A DNA stretch of 31,159 bases from an uncultured Clostridia bacterium (GTDB lineage: Bacteria > Bacillota > Clostridia > Christensenellales > Aristaeellaceae). The notes beneath the pieces are model-generated. The model saw nothing but the letters and a program-made list of their open reading frames with translations. It was not told the DNA's origin and made no database searches. The DNA lies in assembly GCA_934615235.1 (NCBI GenBank), contig CAKTTL010000026.1:1-31159 (forward strand), read 5' to 3'. Shown in pieces: positions 1-5,795 of this stretch (its first letter is position 1; each line of letters starts with the position of its first letter). A program made the position numbers and the translations under genes.

Positions 1-69
1 GCCATGATGCAGCAGGGCAGGAACGTCGGGAAAATTGTGCTGACCGTTTCGCATGGAGAAAAAATATGA
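1..69 (+). CDS. C-terminal tail of a dehydrogenase (partial)
   Basis: The first 22 codons of the window are open and end in TGA at 67-69. The visible tail contains GKIVLTVS followed by a few polar residues. That is how many zinc-type alcohol/sorbitol dehydrogenases of the MDR superfamily end (a GKxVLxV strand close to the C-terminus). The stop overlaps the next gene's start as ATGA, so the two are translationally coupled and in one operon. The gene begins outside the window, so neither the catalytic residues nor the substrate can be judged. The MDR assignment rests on about 20 residues and on the similar neighbour, and is an inference. Confidence 0.55.
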   Translation, partial: AMMQQGRNVGKIVLTVSHGEKI

Positions 70-1082
70 AACGAATCGAGTTTTACCAACCAAACGCCGC
101 GCGCCTGTGCAGCATCGCGGACGTGTCCCCCGGGCCGGGCGAAGTCTGCGTCCGCATGGCCTATACGGCGATCAGCGCAGGAACCGAACGCGCGCTCCTC
201 ATCGGCGAAACGAACGTCGCAGGCGACCGCAACGCGACGCCGCCCGCCTTTCCCCGCGTCAGCGGCTACAGCGGCAGCGGCGTCGTCGAATCCATCGGCG
301 AGGGCGTCACGAGCATTCGTCCCGGCGATCGGGTAATCACCTACTGGGGCCGCCACCAGCAGATGAACTGCTTACCTGAATCCAACGTTGTTCGAATTGA
401 ATCCGACGAGATCGATCTGAAGGACGCGGCGTTTCTCTTTATTACGACGTTCTCGCTGGCGGCTGTTCGCAAGGTGCGTCCGGAGCTCGGCGAAAGCTGC
501 ATGGTTATGGGGCTGGGGCTTCTCGGCCTTTTCTCGGTGCAATATGCAGCGCTGAGCGGCGCGCTGCCTGTCATCGCTGTCGATCCCAAGCCTGAACGAC
601 GCGCGCTGGCGCTGCAGCTGGGCGCAAACGCGGCGCTGGATCCGACGCAGCCGGACTTTGAAGCGCAGATTCGCGCGCTGACGCACGGCAAAGGCGTGGA
701 TACCGTAATCGAAGTGACCGGCGTTGGAGCGGCGCTGAACCAGGCGCTGCGCTGCTGCACACAGTTTGCGCGCGTTGCACTGCTGGGCTGCACACGTCAG
801 CCAACGACAATCGACATGTATCACGACGTGCATTTTCCCGGCATTTCGCTCATCGGCGCGCACACGCTGGCGCGTCCGAATCTCGAATCCCGGCCCGGCT
901 GCTGGACGCATCGCGACGACTGCCGCGCGGCGCTCGATTATCTGGCCGCAAAGCGGCTGAATATCCATGATATCATCTCTGAAACCCATTCGCCCGAGGA
1001 GGCCCCCGAAATATATGCCCGTCTGGCAGAGGGGCGCGATTTCCCCATCGGCGTAGTGTTTGACTGGAACAGACTGCATTAA
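66..1082 (+). CDS. MDR-family (zinc-less) alcohol dehydrogenase-like oxidoreductase
   Basis: This 338-residue protein has the medium-chain dehydrogenase/reductase layout: an N-terminal GroES-like domain (about 1-130) and a Rossmann domain with the nucleotide motif GLGLLG near residue 150 and an acidic D near 174. At the place where zinc alcohol dehydrogenases carry GxCGTD, this protein reads AISAGTER, so the catalytic zinc cysteine is absent. The same SAGTE signature is known in MDR proteins that work beside Gfo/Idh/MocA enzymes, and one follows directly here. The start overlaps the upstream stop by four bases (ATGA). The likely role is NAD(P)-dependent oxidation or reduction of a sugar or polyol derivative; the substrate cannot be read from the sequence. 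No sign of truncation. Confidence 0.8.
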   Translation: MKRIEFYQPNAARLCSIADVSPGPGEVCVRMAYTAISAGTERALLIGETNVAGDRNATPPAFPRVSGYSGSGVVESIGEGVTSIRPGDRVITYWGRHQQMNCLPESNVVRIESDEIDLKDAAFLFITTFSLAAVRKVRPELGESCMVMGLGLLGLFSVQYAALSGALPVIAVDPKPERRALALQLGANAALDPTQPDFEAQIRALTHGKGVDTVIEVTGVGAALNQALRCCTQFARVALLGCTRQPTTIDMYHDVHFPGISLIGAHTLARPNLESRPGCWTHRDDCRAALDYLAAKRLNIHDIISETHSPEEAPEIYARLAEGRDFPIGVVFDWNRLH

Positions 1083-1098
1083 AACGGAGGAAACAGAA

Positions 1099-2085
1099 AT
1101 GAGAAAGATCAGGGTCGCTCATCTCGGCATTGCGCACGATCACAGCGCTGTCACAATGGAATGTGCCCGCAAGTATCCGGATGTTTTCGAAGTTGTCGGC
1201 GTATGCGAACCGGATGAAGCCACCCGCGCCCAATTCGGCTCCGAACCTGCTTACAAAGACATTCCCTGGCTGACGGAAGAAGAGCTCTTCTCGATCAAGG
1301 ATCTGGACGCGGTGCTTTGCGAAGGCCACGAACTGCGCAGCGTCTCCGATGCGCAGAAATGCATCGATCACGGCCTGCACGTGCATCTGGACAAGCCCGG
1401 CGGAACCAGCCTGCCCGCGTTCGAACACCTTCTCCGCTCCGCCGACGAAAAAGGGCTCACCGTGCAAATGGGCTATATGTACCGCTGGAACCCGGCGTTT
1501 CGCTATGTTTACAACGCCGTCAAGGAAGGCCGGCTGGGTGAAATCACCGGCGTCGACGGCAGTTTTTCTGTGCGCCATACGCCCGAAAAGCGCAGATGGC
1601 TCAAACAGTTTCCCGGCGGCATGATGTTCTACATCGGCTGCCACACGATCGATATGATCATGCTGCTGTGCGGCACGCCCGATTCGGTCACCCCATTCAA
1701 TCACAGCAGCGACACCGACAACGACGGCAGTATCGATTCCAGCTTCGCCGTGCTGAATTATCCGCACTGCGCCTGCACCGTCCGTTCCAACGCCACCGAG
1801 TTTAACGGTTACGCCAACCGCCGTCTGCTCGTCTGCGGCACAAAGGGCACGATGGATATTCTCCCGCTTGAATGCCCCACGCTCATCCGTGAAACGATGC
1901 TCGACTTCGCCGACGACGCCAGCTGGCGCGACGCGAGCCGAAGCGTTTTCCCGGGCTTTCTGCCGGGCCGCTACGATGAAATGATGCTTGATTTTGCCGC
2001 GTTTGTCCGCGGCGAAAAGAAGAACCCGTATACAACCGAATACGAGCTGGCGCTGCAGCGCGTGCTGCTGGAAGCCTGCAAGTAA
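1099..2085 (+). CDS. Gfo/Idh/MocA-family oxidoreductase
   Basis: A 328-residue protein with an N-terminal Rossmann fold and a C-terminal alpha/beta substrate domain. Visible signatures are the DKPGG motif near residue 98 (the EKP-type motif holding the cofactor and a catalytic lysine), MGYMYRWNP, and GGMMFYIGCHTIDM, the family's GG..x.G.H.iD catalytic segment. The first glycine loop is unusual, reading LGIAHDHSA rather than GxGxxG. An in-frame ATG at 1060 exists inside the preceding gene, but the ATG at 1099 has a good GGAGG seven bases upstream and the family's N-terminus (RKIRVAHLG), so I start there. It lies 16 bases after the MDR gene, in the same operon. Family members act on inositols, sugars or sugar acids with NAD(P); the exact substrate is unknown. 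Confidence 0.85.
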   Translation: MRKIRVAHLGIAHDHSAVTMECARKYPDVFEVVGVCEPDEATRAQFGSEPAYKDIPWLTEEELFSIKDLDAVLCEGHELRSVSDAQKCIDHGLHVHLDKPGGTSLPAFEHLLRSADEKGLTVQMGYMYRWNPAFRYVYNAVKEGRLGEITGVDGSFSVRHTPEKRRWLKQFPGGMMFYIGCHTIDMIMLLCGTPDSVTPFNHSSDTDNDGSIDSSFAVLNYPHCACTVRSNATEFNGYANRRLLVCGTKGTMDILPLECPTLIRETMLDFADDASWRDASRSVFPGFLPGRYDEMMLDFAAFVRGEKKNPYTTEYELALQRVLLEACK

Positions 2086-2115
2086 ATCGAAGCAGGAAAC
2101 AGGAGGAAACAACCA

Positions 2116-2910
2116 ATGGAGAAACGATTCATCGATAAAGTCGTTCTGATCACCGGCGCCGCCGGGTTTATCGGCAGCCGTATTGCGCGCCGCTTCGCGG
2201 CAGAAGGTGCCAAAATCGTCCTGTGCGACTGCAACCTCGCGCTTGCGCAAAAGCTGGCGGACGAGCTTTCTGCAAGCGGTTCCGAAACGCTGGCGCTCGA
2301 GGTAGACGTAAAAAAATCATCCGACGCGCATATGGCGGTCAACAAAGCCGTCGAACGTTTCGGCAGGCTCGATCAGCTCATATGCGTAGCGGGCGGCTCG
2401 ACGCGCGAGAAAATGTGTTATTTTGTCGATCAGGATGAGGATGTGATGCTGGACAACATCGGCGTCAACTTCTTCGGCGCGTTCTTCTTTGCCCACGCAG
2501 CCATCCAGCAGATGGACAGGCAAAAGAGCGGAAACATCATCTTTATCGCCTCGGTGCTCGGCACGCAGGGTCAGCGCGGCTGTGTGGAATACAGCGCCTC
2601 CAAGGGAGCGGTGATTGCCATGTGTAAGGCGCTCTCAATGGAAGCGGGCGAGTTCGGCGTGCGCGTCAACTGCGTCTCCCCCGGCCTCGTCGAGCGCGGC
2701 ACGCAGTTCGTCGGCGACCGCAATTACCTCGGCCGCAACTGTACAGGCGAGGAAATCGCCAACGTCGTCGCCTTCCTCGCTTCGGATGAAGCGAGCTTCG
2801 TCACAGGACAGAACTATACTGTCGACGGCGGCTGGGGCAGCGGCATCCAGGAAGGTCTGAAGCCCATCCGGTATAATTTTGCTGCGGCGAAAAAAAGCGA
2901 GACACGATAA
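2116..2910 (+). CDS. SDR-family oxidoreductase
   Basis: A classical short-chain dehydrogenase/reductase of 264 residues. The cofactor loop TGAAGFIG is at 13-20, and an acidic residue at the end of beta-2 (LCDCN, D38) suggests NAD rather than NADP. The catalytic triad is S146, Y159 and K163 (EYSASKG), and the family's SPGLV segment is at 188-192. The ribosome site AGGAGG is about 8 bases ahead of the ATG. It is the last gene of the operon and is followed by a hairpin. With the MDR and Gfo/Idh genes it probably catalyses successive oxidation/reduction steps on a carbohydrate-like substrate. The tail beyond about residue 240 is longer than the SDR core and has no recognisable motif. Confidence 0.87.
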   Translation: MEKRFIDKVVLITGAAGFIGSRIARRFAAEGAKIVLCDCNLALAQKLADELSASGSETLALEVDVKKSSDAHMAVNKAVERFGRLDQLICVAGGSTREKMCYFVDQDEDVMLDNIGVNFFGAFFFAHAAIQQMDRQKSGNIIFIASVLGTQGQRGCVEYSASKGAVIAMCKALSMEAGEFGVRVNCVSPGLVERGTQFVGDRNYLGRNCTGEEIANVVAFLASDEASFVTGQNYTVDGGWGSGIQEGLKPIRYNFAAAKKSETR

Positions 2911-2935
2911 AATTGCTCAAGTTTTATTCAATCTC

Positions 2936-2961
2936 CCCCGCCTTTTCATCAAAAGGCGGGG
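2936..2961. terminator. Hairpin between convergent genes
   Basis: An 11-bp perfect stem (CCCCGCCTTTT / AAAAGGCGGGG) with a CATC loop lies between the SDR stop and the DedA stop codon, which face each other. On the + strand it is followed, after five bases, by a pyrimidine-rich stretch with TTTTT, so it is a plausible intrinsic terminator of the SDR operon. The T-run is offset, which makes termination less certain. Confidence 0.6.
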
Positions 2962-2962
2962 A

Positions 2963-3550
2963 TTACTTTTTCCTTTTCCTCCTTCCCCACGCCTGCACGC
3001 CCAGCAGCCCCGCCCACGCCGCGGCGGGCAGGTATTTCACCGCGCCGGGCAGGCTTTTCCCGCCGGCGGCCATCCAATAGCCGCCCAAAACGAGCACGCT
3101 GTTCCAGACGATGATGCCCATCGCGGAATACAGCAGAAAAAACGCCAGCGGCTGGCGGCAGATACCGGAAACAAACGAAATCCACGTGCGGAACAGCGGA
3201 ATCACGCGCGCCAGCATCACTGAAAGCCCGCCTGTCGTTTTATGCCACTTTTCGGTTTTATCCAGTTGGCCGCAAGCGGCCGGAAAACGCCGCAGCAGCC
3301 GCTCAAGCAGCGGCCGTCCCCCATACGCGCCCAGCGCGTAACAGATCAGCGAGCCCGCAAGCCCTGCGGCAACGGTTACGAACACCGTCAGCGCGGCCGG
3401 AACACCCGCCGTCGCCGCGGCGAAACCCGCCAGCGGGAGGAGCACCTCGCTGGGCATCGGCAGGCAGGCGTATTCGAGCACGTTAAAAAGAAAAATCCCC
3501 CACAGACCGAAGCGTTCGAAACACGCGCTCGCCCAGGAAGCGTCCAACAT
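2963..3550 (-). CDS. DedA/VTT-family membrane protein
   Basis: A 195-residue integral membrane protein with several hydrophobic segments and a basic C-terminus (RRKRKK). It carries the two DedA signatures: an acidic residue followed by a proline-rich turn (EYACLPMPSEVLLPLAG, about 23-39) and the re-entrant arginine motif RVIPLFRTWISFVSG in the second half. DedA proteins are envelope proteins, and several have been shown to move undecaprenyl phosphate or phospholipids across the membrane; which lipid applies here is not known. The frame is open to 3646, but the ATG at 3550 has GGGAGGG just upstream and gives a normal DedA start, while the longer form would run into the RNA methyltransferase. 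It probably shares the methyltransferase's promoter, 49 bases downstream of that gene. Confidence 0.82.
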   Translation of the reverse strand: MLDASWASACFERFGLWGIFLFNVLEYACLPMPSEVLLPLAGFAAATAGVPAALTVFVTVAAGLAGSLICYALGAYGGRPLLERLLRRFPAACGQLDKTEKWHKTTGGLSVMLARVIPLFRTWISFVSGICRQPLAFFLLYSAMGIIVWNSVLVLGGYWMAAGGKSLPGAVKYLPAAAWAGLLGVQAWGRRKRKK

Positions 3551-3599
3551 AAAATCCCTCCCCGCGGAAAATATGCGGAGAGGGATTTTGATATTCGCC

Positions 3600-4328
3600 T
3601 CATTCGCCAGCCTGCGTGAACGCATATGCCGCAACCGATACGGCAATCGCCAGATTCAGCGAATCGATCGCGTCCGACTGCGGAATGCGCACCGGCTGTC
3701 CCAGCTGCGCAAAGCGCGGCGGCAGTCCCGTCGCCTCGTTGCCGAAAACGAGCGACCACGGCGCTTTCGCCGCGCGGCATGCCTGCGGAAGCGGGAGCGA
3801 ACCGTCCAGCATGAAAGGATACAGCGCATGCTCCGGATATGCGGCGCGATATGCTTCAAAGCTGTCGAACAGCCCTACGCGCATCGAAAACAGCGCGCCC
3901 ATCGACGCGCGCACCACGCGCGGATCAAACACGTCCGCCGCAGGACGGATAATCGCCAGATCGGGCAGGGAAAAGCCCAGACATGCGCGCAGAATCGTTC
4001 CCAAATTCCCCATATCGGACGGGTTCACCAGCACGATATGGTTCCCGGTTTGAGACAGTTCGCAGGAGAATTTATCGAAAACCAGCGCCGCGTAACAGTT
4101 TTCCTTGCGGCTGATGCGCTCCAGCGCGCGATCCGCCGTTTCGGTGCGGACGTTCAGCGCGGCGCATTTTTCCATCAGCGCGCGCACGCCCTCGCTTTCC
4201 ACCGCGTCCGAACGCACAAGCAGCCGCCGCGCCAGCTCCGGCCGGGCGTTCAGCAGCGCGTGCGAGGGAAAAATCCCCGGCGCATAGGAGTAATCCAGCT
4301 GATGACTATAGGCTTCCAGTTTCGGCAT
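3600..4328 (-). CDS. SpoU/TrmH-family RNA methyltransferase
   Basis: A 242-residue SPOUT-class methyltransferase. The three SpoU motifs are in order: NPSDMGNLGTILRA (102-115, with the essential arginine), LVFGNEATGLP (193-203) and IPQSDAIDSLNLAIAVSVAAY at the C-terminus, which forms the SAM-binding trefoil knot. The first ~90 residues would be the RNA-binding part. The family transfers a methyl group from SAM to ribose 2'-O of tRNA or rRNA; the target is not predictable here. The frame extends to 4535, but a promoter at 4348-4376 lies inside that extension. The ATG at 4328 is preceded by GAGGTGA, so the shorter form is the gene. Confidence 0.87.
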   Translation of the reverse strand: MPKLEAYSHQLDYSYAPGIFPSHALLNARPELARRLLVRSDAVESEGVRALMEKCAALNVRTETADRALERISRKENCYAALVFDKFSCELSQTGNHIVLVNPSDMGNLGTILRACLGFSLPDLAIIRPAADVFDPRVVRASMGALFSMRVGLFDSFEAYRAAYPEHALYPFMLDGSLPLPQACRAAKAPWSLVFGNEATGLPPRFAQLGQPVRIPQSDAIDSLNLAIAVSVAAYAFTQAGE

Positions 4329-4347
4329 GAAATCACCTCGCTCCGGC

Positions 4348-4376
4348 ATTGTAGCAGATTCGCGGCGACGAAACAA
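4348..4376 (-). promoter_or_regulatory. Promoter of the RNA methyltransferase gene
   Basis: Read on the minus strand: -35 TTGTTT (4371-4376), a 17-bp spacer, and -10 TACAAT (4348-4353). Transcription would start near 4341, about 13 bases before the ATG at 4328 and after GAGGTGA is included. This is a vegetative-type promoter by sequence only. Confidence 0.6.
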
Positions 4377-4408
4377 GTCGGACAAAGCCGAAACAAATCT
4401 TTTTGAAT

Positions 4409-4438
4409 TTTTCGTAATATTTTCGTAATTTTCGTAAT
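4409..4438. repeat. Three direct copies of TTTTCGTAAT
   Basis: The decamer TTTTCGTAAT occurs at 4409, 4420 and 4429, inside a conspicuously AT-rich patch in an otherwise GC-rich window. It sits about 33 bases upstream of the -35 of the minus-strand methyltransferase promoter and about 180 bases upstream of the mraZ promoter. It could be an operator or an UP-like element. The rest of the 4377-4615 gap shows nothing else I can name, apart from two looser CGTAAC copies near 4569 and 4590. Confidence 0.5.
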
Positions 4439-4615
4439 ATATGAAAATAGTTTTTCCACCGCCAACGGCCGTTGTCCAGGCTTCGTTCCACAAAATATAG
4501 TGGCCGCAGCCCGAAAATGCGGCTCTTCCCTCCACTCCGCTTTTCGCGCGTCAGGAAAGATGAATTTCCGTAACAATTCCATCAAAAAACGTAACGATAA
4601 ATCTTGCTCCAGCCC

Positions 4616-4644
4616 TTGAAATAGGGTGGAAAGTGGTGTATAAA
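4616..4644 (+). promoter_or_regulatory. Promoter of the dcw cluster (mraZ promoter)
   Basis: -35 TTGAAA (4616-4621), exactly 17 bp of spacer, -10 TATAAA (4639-4644). Transcription would begin near 4651. That excludes the in-frame GTG at 4633 as a start and makes the GTG at 4651 leaderless, which supports translation from the GTG at 4699. Confidence 0.7.
4624..4638 (+). promoter_or_regulatory. Putative MraZ operator inside the promoter spacer
   Basis: The spacer of the mraZ promoter reads GGGTGGAAAGTGGTG, with spaced GTGG/AAAGTGG elements of the kind known from MraZ-regulated dcw promoters. Further GTGG/TTGG-type motifs continue down to about 4692. Binding here would cover the region between -35 and -10 and repress the cluster, the usual MraZ autoregulation. 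The motif is seen; the regulation is inferred from the family. Confidence 0.6.
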
Positions 4645-4698
4645 GGAGAGGTGTGGAGCAAAATCCCAGAGTTGGTGTCGGATTGGGGGAAAAGGAAC

Positions 4699-5142
4699 GT
4701 GACGCGCGTCTTTGCCGGGACATTTTCACATAGCCTCGACGGCAAAGGCCGTGTGATCATCCCCGCCGGCTTCCGCGATCTGCTGGGCAGCGGCTTCACC
4801 ATCGCGCTTAACTCGAGCATCGACGCGCTGGCGCTGTACCCGCAGGAAAAGTGGGACGCCGTCAACGAGCAGCTTGCGCGCGTGCGCGATACGGACGACG
4901 AAGGCATGGCCTATGTTCGCTACATCATGGCCAACGCGCAGACCGACATGGATATGGACGCGCAGGGGCGCGTTCTGGTGCCGGCCAACCTGCGCGAGGC
5001 GGCGGGCATTACGCGCGATCTGACGTTCGTGGGCATGCGCGATCATATCGAGCTCTGGGACAGCGCTGCGTTTGCCGAAAAGGCGCGCATCGCGCGCGAA
5101 AACTTCGCGGCGCTTCGCCGCCACGTCAACGAGACCTACTGA
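4699..5142 (+). CDS. mraZ: Transcriptional regulator MraZ
   Basis: A 147-residue MraZ with the two tandem SpoVT/AbrB-like DNA-binding repeats: SLDGKGRVIIPAGFRDLLG (about 12-30) and DMDAQGRVLVPANLREAAG in the second half, each with the DxxGRxxxP signature. MraZ forms a ring-shaped oligomer that binds repeated GTGG-type boxes in its own promoter and controls the dcw cluster. The frame is open from a GTG at 4633, but the promoter -10 lies at 4639-4644. The GTG at 4699 has AAAAGGA just before it and gives the usual family length, so I start there. It is the first gene of the cell-wall/division cluster. The following gene is ftsL-like, not rsmH, as it would be in most genomes. Confidence 0.92.
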   Translation: MTRVFAGTFSHSLDGKGRVIIPAGFRDLLGSGFTIALNSSIDALALYPQEKWDAVNEQLARVRDTDDEGMAYVRYIMANAQTDMDMDAQGRVLVPANLREAAGITRDLTFVGMRDHIELWDSAAFAEKARIARENFAALRRHVNETY

Positions 5143-5201
5143 TTTTTGCCGCAGGCGGCCGGGGACGGCCGAAACCTGTACGAGCCATGAGGGGAGGGCG
5201 C

Positions 5202-5762
5202 ATGCCGATGTCGCAGCGGAGAAGGGGCTCTTATGCCAGGGCGTACGCCTTCGGCGCGGACAGCGCGATCGTCCTTTCTGGCACGCCCGCGGTGGAAATC
5301 GATCTGGACAGCGGGGAGAGCAGCAAAATGCTGCGCCGCGCGGAGCGCTATACGCAGCCGCGCGCGCGGGAACGTGGGGGCGTTCGCGCGTGGGTGGTCG
5401 TCGTGGCGGTGGCCGTGCTGTTCTTCACGCTGTGCATGGCGTATCTTTCGCGCTGTGCGACGGTTTCGTCGATGAACAAGCAGCTCTACCGCATCCGTGA
5501 GGAGCTTGCGCGCGCGACGCAGACGAACGAAGCGCTCGAAGTTCGCGTCGCAGAAAAAGCGGACGATACCCGCATCCAGGCGCTGGCGCTGAATCATCTG
5601 GGAATGAAACAGGCTACGTCGGAGCAGATTTTCACCGTTGCGCCCGTCAGCTCGCCCGCGCGCAGCGCGAATACGTCCGTCACCGAAGTGCGCGCTCCGG
5701 CGCAGACGAGCAGCAGTTTTTTCGATTTTATCGGCATCTTCCTGCATAGGATCGGTTTATAG
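5202..5762 (+). CDS. ftsL: FtsL/DivIC-type cell division protein
   Basis: A 186-residue bitopic protein: a basic cytoplasmic N-terminus of about 60 residues, one membrane segment (about 63-83, VVVVAVAVLFF), and then a coiled-coil stretch (about 86-130) ending in the LGM...F.V pattern typical of the FtsL/DivIC family. A Ser/Ala-rich stretch and a short hydrophobic tail follow. The protein would act in the divisome, linking the PBP/SEDS pair to other division proteins. The gene symbol rests on position (between mraZ and the class B PBP) and topology, because FtsL sequences are poorly conserved. Start choice: ATGs at 5187, 5202 and 5208 are in frame. GGGGAGGG at 5191-5198 favours 5202 or 5208. 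The N-terminal extension is longer than in E. coli FtsL. Confidence 0.78.
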   Translation: MPMSQRRRGSYARAYAFGADSAIVLSGTPAVEIDLDSGESSKMLRRAERYTQPRARERGGVRAWVVVVAVAVLFFTLCMAYLSRCATVSSMNKQLYRIREELARATQTNEALEVRVAEKADDTRIQALALNHLGMKQATSEQIFTVAPVSSPARSANTSVTEVRAPAQTSSSFFDFIGIFLHRIGL

Positions 5763-5769
5763 TGAATAT

Positions 5770-5790
5770 ATCCCTCTTATAAGGAGGGAT
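5770..5790 (+). promoter_or_regulatory. Hairpin covering the ribosome binding site of the PBP gene
   Basis: ATCCCTC (5770-5776) can pair with GAGGGAT (5784-5790) around a 7-base loop. The Shine-Dalgarno AAGGAGG (5781-5787) is half inside this stem. The start codon downstream is TTG. Together they suggest restrained translation, possibly relieved by ribosomes finishing ftsL at 5762. Seen in sequence; the effect is inferred. Confidence 0.45.
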
Positions 5791-5795
5791 GCGGA

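Noticed and set aside
4633..4698. Longer mraZ starting at the GTG at 4633
   Set aside because: The promoter -10 hexamer (4639-4644) lies inside this extension and the MraZ family begins near the GTG at 4699.
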